The notes below the pieces were generated by a model that saw only the letters and a list, made by a program, of their open reading frames with translations, made no database searches and was not told the origin of the DNA. Shown here piece after piece: positions 1-7,497 of a DNA stretch of 17,072 nt (positions are counted from its first letter, which is position 1; every line of letters begins with the position of its first letter). The position numbers and the translations under genes are program-made. The stretch is from CAZTTH01 sp964615975 (lineage in GTDB: Bacteria; Verrucomicrobiota; Lentisphaeria; JABSQK01; JAJFLO01), in NCBI GenBank assembly GCA_964615975.1, contig CAZTTH010000063.1, positions 1 to 17,072 of the forward strand, read 5' to 3'.

Positions 1-1
1 T

Positions 2-670
2 ATGAAAATCATACATCTCCTCATTGTCACTGTTTGCCTGTTCTTTTCTATATCCACACAGGCCGGCAATATTACGCTCAGTATATTCGATGCCGCGGTT
101 AGTCCTCCGCCATTTTATTACATAGGCGATATCATAAACCTCAAAGTCAAGTTCACTACTGATCTGCAGATTGCCGGATTGCGTTATAATGTCGTGATGC
201 CGACCGCCAATTGGACGTTGACTACACGTGAATATGCATCGAATGGCTGGAATTCAGAAGATGGATTATTTGATTCGAGCAATCCCCAACCCTCTGCTAT
301 CGGTGGCGGTTTAAACATTACCCAAACCCTGCATCAAGAGCCATCCGGGGATGTCGGGAATTTTGATTTCCATTTTGAATCGGCGATTCCTGATCCTACC
401 TTTTCCGGGTTGTTTTATACTGGAACTCGGACTGTTGAGACCTTCAGCCTGCAAATCCCCAATATTATCGGAAGCTACTTGATTGGGTTGGCGGATTTTT
501 CCGCCTATGACCACAATGGAAATAATCTTTTTATCGCAACATCGAACACCTTCAATCTACAAGCCCTATCAGTCTCAGTAGTTCCTGAACCTTCCACATC
601 AGTCCTCTTTATTCTTTCGTTATTGGGAGGATACATCAGTCTTCGCCGTCGATCTCGCCTCCGGGAATAA
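2..670 (+). CDS. PEP-CTERM sorting domain exported protein
   Basis: Encodes 222 aa. The N-terminus (residues 1-21) is a Sec signal peptide: Lys at position 2, a hydrophobic core, then Ala-Gly. The C-terminus carries the complete PEP-CTERM signal: Val-Pro-Glu-Pro at about 194-197, a hydrophobic helix at about 199-214, and an Arg-rich tail at 215-219. In this family exosortase cleaves near the PEP motif, and proteins are exported to the surface or to exopolysaccharide. The body (about 23-190) is predicted beta-rich from its alternating hydrophobic pattern and recalls cohesin-like sandwiches, but I cannot assign a domain. The ATG sits at base 2, so its ribosome site lies outside the window and an earlier start cannot be excluded. 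No exosortase gene is in view, so the sorting partner must be elsewhere, as is usual. Confidence 0.85.
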   Translation: MKIIHLLIVTVCLFFSISTQAGNITLSIFDAAVSPPPFYYIGDIINLKVKFTTDLQIAGLRYNVVMPTANWTLTTREYASNGWNSEDGLFDSSNPQPSAIGGGLNITQTLHQEPSGDVGNFDFHFESAIPDPTFSGLFYTGTRTVETFSLQIPNIIGSYLIGLADFSAYDHNGNNLFIATSNTFNLQALSVSVVPEPSTSVLFILSLLGGYISLRRRSRLRE

Positions 671-732
671 TCTTATCCTTTTCAGCATTTTTAACCACTT
701 GAAAATTGCAAGTAATAGGTATCCTGTTCATA

Positions 733-768
733 ACAGTGAGCCTGAATTTGGAACTGTGTTTTTTTTTT
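733..768 (+). terminator. Possible weak intrinsic terminator after the PEP-CTERM gene
   Basis: ACAGT (733-737) can pair with ACTGT (753-757), and a run of ten T follows at 759-768. The stem has only 5 bp and a 15-base loop, so the T-run is the stronger half of the evidence. It lies about 60 bp after the stop codon, in a sensible place. Confidence 0.35.
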
Positions 769-832
769 GCATACTCTCAATTTCATGAGTTTTCCCGATT
801 ATGGCTCAACCAGACTGTTCGCATTCGTTGGC

Positions 833-857
833 TAATCTAATAATTAATTTTAGATTA
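833..857. repeat. Perfect 8-bp inverted repeat upstream of the DUF2721 gene
   Basis: TAATCTAA (833-840) and TTAGATTA (850-857) are exact reverse complements separated by a 9-base AT-rich spacer. The repeat ends about 30 bp before the ATG at 887. It could be an operator or a 5'-UTR hairpin. No T-run follows it, so it is not a terminator for upstream transcription. Confidence 0.5.
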
Positions 858-886
858 TCCCCCTATCACTCAGACATAATCGCCCA

Positions 887-1327
887 ATGACCTTTCAGGA
901 TTTCATCCCCATTCTGCAAATCGCTCTCGGACCGGTCATACTGATATCCGGCATCGGTCTGTTGCTGCTTACCATGACCAATCGATTTGGCCGGGTGATC
1001 GATCGGACCAGACTTTTCATCCACGAATCGAACCGAGAGGTCAAAGATAGCCATCTCAATATAGCTGAGCAAATCACCATCCTCCTGAAACGTGCCCATC
1101 TGTTGCGGGCGGCAATTGCTTTCGCTGCCATCAGTATTCTGTTTGTCGCACTATTGATCATCCTGTTGTTTATTACCGCACTTTTGCAACTTGAATTTAT
1201 CCTGATAGTTCTCGGATTATTCATTACCTGTATGGTTTGCCTGATACTCTCATTGATCCTCTTCATTTGCGACATTAATCTGTCGCTCACCGCGCTCAAA
1301 CTTGAAATCGGCAATAGTGACAAGTAG
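887..1327 (+). CDS. DUF2721 family integral membrane protein
   Basis: Encodes 146 aa with about three transmembrane helices (roughly residues 7-30, 72-98 and 102-128). A polar segment between the first two contains Asn-Arg-Phe-Gly-Arg-Val-Ile-Asp-Arg-Thr-Arg (about 32-42), the family hallmark. Helix 1 followed at once by this Arg-rich cytoplasmic motif and a helical linker is the standard DUF2721 layout, and the length is typical. The function of the family is unknown. The start was chosen because the protein begins directly with helix 1. No strong Shine-Dalgarno sequence is visible before it. It stands alone between two plus-strand genes, with over 100 bp on each side. Confidence 0.85.
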   Translation: MTFQDFIPILQIALGPVILISGIGLLLLTMTNRFGRVIDRTRLFIHESNREVKDSHLNIAEQITILLKRAHLLRAAIAFAAISILFVALLIILLFITALLQLEFILIVLGLFITCMVCLILSLILFICDINLSLTALKLEIGNSDK

Positions 1328-1432
1328 ACTTACCTTCAAACCTGTCGATTAGGTCGCAATCCTCGCGATTGATTTTGACATTCACATTAATTTTTACATC
1401 CCTACGCTAGTTTATTTTAAGGTAACCACGAT

Positions 1433-3196
1433 ATGGCATCCGGTCGATTCAATATTCGTCGCGTCCACGACGATATACTCCCCAAAAACCAGGAACGCAT
1501 CCAAAAATGCGGCGATATCCTGGTAAGCCAGATCCCCACCTGCAGCGAACGGGAAAAAAATCGTCTGCTCCATTGTCTGCGTGATCCGATCGCTTTCGGA
1601 TTTCGCAGTGTGTTGCTGGTTGCCGAACGTCAGAGCTCACTTATAGGATTTGCTGTGCTCATGCACAATCCCAAAGCTGGATTCACTTATCTTGATTTCC
1701 TGTGCGCGGCGCCCGGTAAGACCTCGGGTGGGATTGGTGGAATTTTGTATCAACGTTGTCGGGAAGAATCATTGGCCTTAAAGGTCTGTGGATTATTCTT
1801 CGAAGTTTGGAGTGATGATCCGGAGCTCTTACTGCCTCAGGACAAGGATAAACTGGAGCAGAACGTTGCCCGACTCCGATTTTATGAAAGGTTTGGCGCT
1901 CGTCCCATAATCGGCACCCGCTGGGATCGCCCAAGTCATCAAAAGGATATTCCGGTAACCCATTTATGTTATGACGGATTAAGTGCCGATAATCCATTGA
2001 AATTGACTCAGGGAAAAGCAGTTGTGCGCGCCATCCTGGAACAGAAATACGCAGATACTGTAGACCAGGCAACGATTGACAATGTGGTCGAATCGATGGG
2101 TGATGATCCGGTTAAATTGCGTGAACCGAGATATATCAAGAAAAGAGTAGCACTACCCAAAATTGATTATTTCCATGACCCCCAAATTGTGATGGTGGTG
2201 AATGAAGATCATGAGAAACATGAAGTGCACGACCGTGGATATCATGAAACTCCAGTGCGGATCAATGCCATCAAGGAAGCTTTATCCGGAGGCAATCTGG
2301 TCAGGCAAATCGAATCCAGGAAATGGAATGACAAATATATAACCGTTGTTCATACTCCGGATTATCATCGTTTTCTGCAGGAAATTTCCGTGGCGGTGGG
2401 TGAAAAGAGTATTTATCCTGATGTCTTTCCATTACGCAATCACCACCGCCAGCCCAAGAATCCGATTCATCGTGCCGGTTGGTTTTGCATCGACACATTT
2501 ACCCCCTTAAACGCCTTGGCGATTAATGCCGCCAGAAATGCCGTCAATTGTTCACTTACTGCTGCCGATGAAATCCTCCAGGGACGATATCGTTTAGCGT
2601 ATGCACTGGTGCGTCCTCCCGGACATCATGCCGAAAGCCGGGTCTTCGGGGGCTACTGTTATTATAATAACTGCGCGATCGCCGCATCCTATCTGCTTGA
2701 GCAGGTGCCGCGAATTGCGATTATTGACATTGATTATCACCATGGCAATGGCCAGCAGGAAATTTTTTATCGGCGGCAGGATGTGCTCACGGTATCGATC
2801 CATGGCGATCCCCTCGTCTCCTATCCATTCTACACCGGATTTGTCGATGAAACCGGGGAAGGTTCCGGGGTGGGATTTAATTTAAATATTCCACTTCCAG
2901 AAAAAATTGATGGGCCAGCCTATCGTCGACATGGATTGGAACCCGCTTTCGATAAAATTCGTGAATTCAATCCGACCATCCTGATCGTGGCACTTGGCCT
3001 TGATACCGCCAAAGCCGATCCTACCGGAACCTGGATGTTAAATGAAAAGGATTTATTTATAAATGGTCAGTCGATCGGGGAATTGGGTCTGCCGACTCTG
3101 GTCATTCAGGAGGGCGGTTATCGCATCCGAACTCTAGGAACTAACGCAAGGAATTTCCTGGAAGGATTATGCAACGGCGCTAAAAAGTTTGAATAA
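1433..3196 (+). CDS. GNAT acetyltransferase-histone deacetylase family fusion protein
   Basis: Encodes 587 aa, against about 340-380 for single-domain bacterial deacetylases. Residues ~5-190 look like a GNAT fold: a strand followed by Gly-Gly-Ile-Gly-Gly (~100-105), which resembles the acetyl-CoA pyrophosphate loop, then a FYERFGA-type motif typical of GNAT C-termini. Residues ~240-585 are an arginase-fold zinc deacetylase (HDAC/AcuC/acetylpolyamine amidohydrolase). They carry RPPGHHAE with the His398-His399 dyad, the metal ligands Asp434 and His436 in DIDYHHGNG, the third ligand Asp524, and the catalytic-type Tyr563 in EGGY. All key residues of the deacetylase are present. Expected reaction: hydrolysis of an acetyl-amide (acetylpolyamine, acetyl-lysine or another acetylated amine). 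The substrate is not shown by sequence. A TAAGG ribosome site lies about 10 bp before the ATG. It converges on the minus-strand GNAT/hydrolase genes with only 12 bp between stop codons. Confidence 0.88.
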   Translation: MASGRFNIRRVHDDILPKNQERIQKCGDILVSQIPTCSEREKNRLLHCLRDPIAFGFRSVLLVAERQSSLIGFAVLMHNPKAGFTYLDFLCAAPGKTSGGIGGILYQRCREESLALKVCGLFFEVWSDDPELLLPQDKDKLEQNVARLRFYERFGARPIIGTRWDRPSHQKDIPVTHLCYDGLSADNPLKLTQGKAVVRAILEQKYADTVDQATIDNVVESMGDDPVKLREPRYIKKRVALPKIDYFHDPQIVMVVNEDHEKHEVHDRGYHETPVRINAIKEALSGGNLVRQIESRKWNDKYITVVHTPDYHRFLQEISVAVGEKSIYPDVFPLRNHHRQPKNPIHRAGWFCIDTFTPLNALAINAARNAVNCSLTAADEILQGRYRLAYALVRPPGHHAESRVFGGYCYYNNCAIAASYLLEQVPRIAIIDIDYHHGNGQQEIFYRRQDVLTVSIHGDPLVSYPFYTGFVDETGEGSGVGFNLNIPLPEKIDGPAYRRHGLEPAFDKIREFNPTILIVALGLDTAKADPTGTWMLNEKDLFINGQSIGELGLPTLVIQEGGYRIRTLGTNARNFLEGLCNGAKKFE

Positions 3197-3208
3197 CGTT
3201 ATCATGCT

Positions 3209-3916
3209 TCATAGTGCTTTCCTCTCTACTCGTTGCTCAACTTGAAAAACGGTATTTATATCGGCAATATCTTCTGGTTTGGCAACTGCTTTATTGATCC
3301 GTTCAATCACGGCTGCGTATCCTCGGCTTTCCGGATCGTTATGCAGGTAATCAGATACCACGGAGATGACGTGAAAACCTTGTTTTAGCTGAAATGAAAG
3401 CGTGGGATCGCCGATGTCACCCTTGATGACATTGATTGTATATTGCTCGGGAGTTAATTCAGATGCATAACGGTGATAGCCGCGTAACCGCGCTCCCGCG
3501 CGAATCCGCAATAGTTTTAAGCGCTTGACCAATTGCCAGCGCGCCGAATATAATTTCCTGCCGATACCATGACCGCGAATCGCAGGGTCAACCATGACCT
3601 CGGCGCCATACAGGGTCCGGCCATTTAAGGGATCGTGATTGGTGAACATCCCGCCATGGGTAAAATCCCGCCAATTAGCGGTAACATCATATTGATCCCA
3701 CACTATAATCAAGCTGGAGGCAACCCCCACAACGCGCTGCGTATCACTTTCAACAGCCACCATTTGGCCTTCGGGAAAAACTGTAAGGTGTGATTTTAAT
3801 TGTTCTTCTCCCCACGGTAAACTGAACGCATACACCGCGCGACATAACTCGATTATGCCGGTAAAATCGCCAGGCAGGGTATTTCGCACAATCACTTCCG
3901 GGGCTTTTTTTCTCAT
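3209..3916 (-). CDS. GNAT family N-acetyltransferase (YhcX N-domain-like)
   Basis: Encodes 235 aa. The acetyl-CoA loop Arg-Gly-His-Gly-Ile-Gly-Arg lies at 114-120, after a GAEVMVDP strand. Other recognisable pieces are FPEGQ (~47-51), a VASSLI strand and GYHRYA after the core helix. From memory, this pattern matches the GNAT half of the Bacillus YhcX-type bifunctional GNAT/carbon-nitrogen hydrolase proteins. Its ATG overlaps the stop of the hydrolase gene in an ATGA (3913-3916), so the two are very probably translationally coupled. This supports joint function of a transferase and an amidase. The acetyl acceptor is unknown. It is the last gene of the minus-strand run. Confidence 0.9.
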   Translation of the reverse strand: MRKKAPEVIVRNTLPGDFTGIIELCRAVYAFSLPWGEEQLKSHLTVFPEGQMVAVESDTQRVVGVASSLIIVWDQYDVTANWRDFTHGGMFTNHDPLNGRTLYGAEVMVDPAIRGHGIGRKLYSARWQLVKRLKLLRIRAGARLRGYHRYASELTPEQYTINVIKGDIGDPTLSFQLKQGFHVISVVSDYLHNDPESRGYAAVIERINKAVAKPEDIADINTVFQVEQRVERKAL

Positions 3917-4800
3917 AGACTTATATGTTCCGGTTCAGCAATCAATTCCATCGTGCGATGACTGTCCAAGAGCGGCAGAACCGTGCCATGAGAACGGCTA
4001 TCAAGAATGGTTTTGAGATTGAGCTCACCTATCACCATCATTTCCTGATTGGGATTGCCTTCAGCAAGAATGCCATCCCGGGAAAAGGCGAAATCACTGG
4101 GAGTCAATATGGAGGCGACACCATAATTCAGGGACACTGCCGGCACCATTGGCAGTGAACCAACCGTTGAAGAATGAATCACATACATTTGATTTTCGAT
4201 TGCCCGCGCATGGGCACACATTCGCACGCGTAAAAATCCCTGGCGATCATCAGTACAACTGGGGACTATCAGGATGTGCGCCCCATTGCGTGCCGCCGCC
4301 CGGGCAATCTCGGGGAATTCAACATCATAACAGATGGTGATCGCCAATTTACCAAACTCGGTGTCAAAGACTTTGAGTTTGGAACGGGCCGACATTTTCC
4401 AGTCTTCATTTTCGAAACGGGTCATATGCAACTTACCCTGAAAATCATATTTTCCCGATGGTGAAAACAAGTAACTTTGATTATATACCGTATCACCATT
4501 CCCTTCCATGAACGGGATGGTTCCTGCAACAATATATAATTTATTATCCTGTGCCAATCGTGTCATCATTTCGATAAACCGTTGCGCCTGATTTGCCAGC
4601 TCACGAATCTGAATTTCCATCGGGCGTTTGATTTGTCCGAGAGTTAATAATTGAACCGTGAAATATTCGGGAAATACCATTAATTTGCATTGATAATCAG
4701 CGGCGGTCTCAACGAGAGAGGTCACCTGATCCGAAAACTGTTCAAAGGTGGTCACCGGGCGGATAAAATATTGCAGTGTTGCGATGCGTATACGATCCAT
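3913..4800 (-). CDS. Carbon-nitrogen hydrolase (nitrilase superfamily, YhcX C-domain-like)
   Basis: About 295 aa, one complete nitrilase-superfamily domain. The catalytic Glu-Lys-Cys triad is visible as Glu46 (FPEYF), Lys124 (GKLHMT) and Cys158 (ITICYDVEFPE), numbering from the first of two tandem Met codons. The superfamily hydrolyses amides, nitriles or carbamoyl groups, or transfers acyl groups, through the cysteine. The substrate cannot be told here. The tail segments around SPSCTDDRQG-like and ARAIENQMYV strings resemble the hydrolase half of YhcX-type fusions. I chose the second ATG (4800) because the GAGG at about 4806-4809 lies only two bases from the first ATG but five from the second. 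The alternative start is 4803. The gene lies 27 bp after the FGE-fold gene and overlaps the GNAT gene by 4 bp, so the three probably form an operon. Confidence 0.92.
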   Translation of the reverse strand: MDRIRIATLQYFIRPVTTFEQFSDQVTSLVETAADYQCKLMVFPEYFTVQLLTLGQIKRPMEIQIRELANQAQRFIEMMTRLAQDNKLYIVAGTIPFMEGNGDTVYNQSYLFSPSGKYDFQGKLHMTRFENEDWKMSARSKLKVFDTEFGKLAITICYDVEFPEIARAAARNGAHILIVPSCTDDRQGFLRVRMCAHARAIENQMYVIHSSTVGSLPMVPAVSLNYGVASILTPSDFAFSRDGILAEGNPNQEMMVIGELNLKTILDSRSHGTVLPLLDSHRTMELIAEPEHISL

Positions 4801-4830
4801 CATTACCTCAAGTTATATTCTCATTATTAA

Positions 4831-5805
4831 TTATATTCGACGAATTATTTTCAGTTGCTTTTTGCTTTTGATTTTTTTAGCAGGTTTCTTTTCCTCTTTC
4901 GTTTTAACCGAACCAGTCTTTTCACCTGATTGTATGCCCTGATTTGCCTGTACCTGCAAACGATATTCCTTATACATTTCCTGATTAAGGAAGATAAGGC
5001 GAAAGCCAGCAGAATCTATCCGGTTTGAACTGGGAAATCCAATCGTTCTGGATGTGACATTGAGGTATTCACTGGTGGAGTTCCATGCGCCACCGCGAAC
5101 GACATGAACATCTCGCGGATCTTCAAAAGCATCGACACACCATTCCCAGACATTGCCAATCATGCCAATACAACCAAATGAACTTTCATTTTTTACGAAA
5201 GTACTGACCGGCACGGTGGTTGAGTACTGTCTGTCTTTTCCATGAAAACAAGCGATATCAGTTGTCGGCTCCTGATATCCCCAGGGATAAGGCCGTCCAT
5301 CAATTCCACGCGCGGCCATTTCCCATTCCCATTCACTTGGCAGGCTGTAATACTTTCCCGTTTTCTTGCGCATCCAGCGGCAAAATTGCTTGGCATCCAA
5401 CCAACTGATGTTGGTCGCGGGACAATCGGGGTGCGGCGAGATCCGCCTCATGATCTCCCGGTCAGACTCGGGATAATCCCAATTGGTTTCGTCAAGAAAT
5501 TGTTGGAATTCAGCAACTGTGACAGGATATTTCCCAAGGTAATAAGGGGCGGAATTTTCGATGATTTTATTTTCCTCTCCATAAATGCAAATCCCTGCTG
5601 GGACATAGCAAAACTTCATCCCGATTTTGTTGGTTATCACCCGCTGACGTCTGGTCTTGAAGATTGGTTTAACTGTAATTTTTTGGCGCTGATATTCACG
5701 TAACAAGTTGACTTTTTCATGGATATAATCAGTCCTTGAAATTTTGTTCAACAACATCTGATTTTCCAAATGCCCCAATCGCACAAATGGTGGTAATTCT
5801 GTCAT
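4831..5805 (-). CDS. FGE-sulfatase/SUMF1-fold protein lacking the catalytic cysteines
   Basis: Encodes 324 aa. Residues ~61-273 are a formylglycine-generating-enzyme (SUMF1/EgtB/PvdO) fold: YYLGKYPVTVAEF (~88-100), NISWLDAKQFCRWM (~132-145), LPSEWEWEMAARG (~155-167), GMIGNVWEWCVDAF (~214-227), RGGAW (237-241), AGFRLIF (266-272). True FGE binds copper with two cysteines just after the RGG motif. Here that segment reads YLNVTSRT (247-254) with no cysteine, so sulfatase-cysteine oxidation is not expected. A different activity or a binding role is more likely. Residues 1-60 form a charged helical extension, and the last ~40 residues are a Lys-rich low-complexity tail. It is upstream of the hydrolase-GNAT pair by 27 bp and probably leads that operon. 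Confidence 0.88.
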   Translation of the reverse strand: MTELPPFVRLGHLENQMLLNKISRTDYIHEKVNLLREYQRQKITVKPIFKTRRQRVITNKIGMKFCYVPAGICIYGEENKIIENSAPYYLGKYPVTVAEFQQFLDETNWDYPESDREIMRRISPHPDCPATNISWLDAKQFCRWMRKKTGKYYSLPSEWEWEMAARGIDGRPYPWGYQEPTTDIACFHGKDRQYSTTVPVSTFVKNESSFGCIGMIGNVWEWCVDAFEDPRDVHVVRGGAWNSTSEYLNVTSRTIGFPSSNRIDSAGFRLIFLNQEMYKEYRLQVQANQGIQSGEKTGSVKTKEEKKPAKKIKSKKQLKIIRRI

Positions 5806-5858
5806 ATAAATCCATCGAAAAAAATTGATTGAATGTTCACATGCCGGAAACTAATAGT

Positions 5859-5887
5859 AAAATACCATGATTGCCGCCTATTCACAA
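5859..5887 (-). promoter_or_regulatory. Candidate sigma70-like promoter for the FGE-fold gene operon
   Basis: On the minus strand a TTGTGA (5882-5887) is followed, 17 bases later, by TATTTT (5859-5864). Each hexamer matches consensus at 4 of 6 positions with ideal spacing. It lies about 55 bp upstream of the ATG at 5805. Confidence 0.3.
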
Positions 5888-5902
5888 CAAAATAATGCGG
5901 CA
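5872..5902. repeat. 6-bp GC-rich inverted repeat overlapping the candidate promoter
   Basis: TGCCGC (5872-5877) and GCGGCA (5897-5902) are exact reverse complements with a 19-base spacer, in the 141-bp gap between the protease and FGE-fold genes. On the minus strand no clean T-run follows, so a terminator for the protease gene is doubtful. It could be an operator, since it brackets the candidate -35 hexamer. Confidence 0.35.
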
Positions 5903-5946
5903 TCATTAATGCCTCTATATCTACGTGTAAACCATATCCTTTGCAC

Positions 5947-6546
5947 CTACTCCCTGTATTGAAGAATCAACAGGTCGTTTTTGGTATCGATTTGGAAATC
6001 GAAATTGTTAAGAAAAGACATTCCCAGCAGTCCATCGGAATCCGCAGTCGAGTTATTCGCCAATATCACTGCGCTCACATTGTTGACACTGACCGTGCCG
6101 ACTTCCAAGCGGTTGAGCGTTACCAGTTTTGCGGTGATTACGGAACCATCGGCCAAGACACAATCGACTGTTTTCCCGCTTGATGGCCCGATTCCCATTG
6201 TTCCTGCCAAACCACTCGATATCTGAACACTCGAGGCCCCGGTATCCAATAGCAATCGGGCTTTATAATGTTTATTGATAATCACCCTAACATAATAACT
6301 ATTGCCATGACGTTCGAGTTTAATGGTTTTTTGCCCCGAAAAATAACGCACTGTCGCTCTGCCCATGCCCACGGATGTTTGTATTACCTTTCCGGTTGCC
6401 ATTAAGACCGTACCGGTGGTGTTAATGGTTGTTCTGGCGACTTTGCCGGTGAAATCAATTGCTTCTCCGGTATAGCGAAACACTGAACATGAACACATGA
6501 AATTAACTGCAATAAGAATTCGCAAAAAAGTTAAAAGTAATTTCAT
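5947..6546 (-). CDS. Retropepsin-like aspartic protease, probable lipoprotein
   Basis: About 199 aa from the preferred ATG at 6546. An in-frame TTG at 6564 would add six residues. The N-terminus is a hydrophobic signal ending in Met-Cys-Ser-Cys. One of these cysteines may be lipidated, although the lipobox is imperfect. A Thr/Gly-rich, loosely repetitive segment follows (about residues 30-75 of the longer frame), with recurring Thr-Gly-Lys/Thr-Val steps. The catalytic domain has LLLDTGASS with Asp107, then a partner strand GLLGMSFLNNFDFQID (~178-193) that corresponds to the ILG motif of single-domain retroviral-type proteases. Such clan AA enzymes work as homodimers. It should sit in the envelope. 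It lies 79 bp downstream of the M48 peptidase gene in the same direction. Bacterial members of this family are little studied and the substrate is unknown. Confidence 0.87.
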   Translation of the reverse strand: MKLLLTFLRILIAVNFMCSCSVFRYTGEAIDFTGKVARTTINTTGTVLMATGKVIQTSVGMGRATVRYFSGQKTIKLERHGNSYYVRVIINKHYKARLLLDTGASSVQISSGLAGTMGIGPSSGKTVDCVLADGSVITAKLVTLNRLEVGTVSVNNVSAVILANNSTADSDGLLGMSFLNNFDFQIDTKNDLLILQYRE

Positions 6547-6625
6547 CTGCAGCGAGTCACTCAACAGGTTTGGTTAAGGTAAGAAACTGCCGCTTATAGT
6601 CAAGTAAAACTCATTTCACACTGAT

Positions 6626-7432
6626 TTACGGATGATAATGTTTTAAAGCTTCAGGCAACAGTTTATTTAAATCTCTGATACGTCTTTGATCGGATGGGTG
6701 GGTAGAAAGAAATTCCGGGGGAGCCCCCTGACTAATGGCGCTCATACGTTCCCAAAACTTAACGGCGCCGCGCGGATCATAACCCGCTTTTGCCATAAGT
6801 ATCAAACCAATACGATCCGCCTCAGACTCTTGTAACCGACTAAACGGCAATAAAATGCCAACCTGGGTTCCCATTCCAACCGCAGAATTGAAGAGCTGCT
6901 GGGTCAAGGCTGGTTTATCCTGCATGGCTGTGGCCAATGCAGTCGTCCCAACTTGCGCCAACATAGCCTGACTCATACGCTCATTTCCATGATGAGCGAT
7001 GGCATGAGCCACTTCATGTCCCATGACTGCGGCAATCCCGTTGTCATTTTGAGTAAGCTTCAGAATGCCGGTATAAAAAGCGATCTTGCCGCCCGGCATA
7101 CACCATGCATTAACCATATTGTCATCTTGAATAAGATTAAATTCCCATGCAAAATCATTGCTCAAGCCGTTTTCCCGATAATATTCATCGACTGCCTTGG
7201 CGATTTTATGGCCAACCCGGACAATTGATTGTTTCTGTTCCGCATTGTTTGATAAAGTACTTTCTTTTATTACCTGGCTATATTGTTGTTGACTTAGACC
7301 TAACATTTCGCTACTTGGTATCATGGTAAGTTGCCGCCTTCCGGTGATGGGGACGGTGGCACAACCAATCAAAATCCCAATGAATCCAATCATGCACATA
7401 CGGTTAAGCAATAAGCGAATCGTGATTTTCAT
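6626..7432 (-). CDS. M48 family zinc metallopeptidase lipoprotein (LoiP/YcaL-like)
   Basis: Encodes 268 aa. The signal peptide ends in a good lipobox, Leu-Ile-Gly-Cys, with Cys24 as the lipidation site, so the protein is expected to be membrane-anchored and to face the periplasm. Zinc ligands are His139 and His143 in HEVAH, with catalytic Glu140, and Glu202 in the ESEADRIG motif. The segment WCMPGGKIAFYTGIL (~110-124) is typical of periplasmic M48 proteins such as LoiP, YcaL and the BepA peptidase domain. There is no TPR extension, unlike BepA. The family degrades misfolded or misassembled outer-membrane proteins. An AAAGGT ribosome site lies 8 bp before the ATG. It sits 65 bp after the Rsm22-like gene and precedes the aspartic protease gene. 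Confidence 0.93.
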   Translation of the reverse strand: MKITIRLLLNRMCMIGFIGILIGCATVPITGRRQLTMIPSSEMLGLSQQQYSQVIKESTLSNNAEQKQSIVRVGHKIAKAVDEYYRENGLSNDFAWEFNLIQDDNMVNAWCMPGGKIAFYTGILKLTQNDNGIAAVMGHEVAHAIAHHGNERMSQAMLAQVGTTALATAMQDKPALTQQLFNSAVGMGTQVGILLPFSRLQESEADRIGLILMAKAGYDPRGAVKFWERMSAISQGAPPEFLSTHPSDQRRIRDLNKLLPEALKHYHP

Positions 7433-7497
7433 ATTTAATTACCTTTCGTTTAATAATCGAGTGAATTGTTGCGATGCAATTTTATAGATATTCTGAA

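Noticed and set aside
895..1323. Long open frame antisense to the DUF2721 gene
   Set aside because: A shadow frame: low-complexity Ser/Arg/Met/Ile composition and no recognisable domain, whereas the plus-strand protein has clear family motifs.
1357..1371. CAATC/GATTG hairpin followed by ATTTT, as a terminator for the DUF2721 gene
   Set aside because: The stem is only 5 bp and the T tract is short; below what I would call a terminator.
1375..1380. Perfect TTGACA -35 hexamer upstream of the GNAT-HDAC gene
   Set aside because: No acceptable -10 hexamer lies 15-19 bases downstream (the bases there read like CATCCC/ATCCCT), so a promoter was not called.
5242..5703. 153-codon open frame antisense to the FGE-fold gene
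   Set aside because: The FGE-fold motifs on the minus strand are unmistakable; the antisense frame has no domain or ribosome site.
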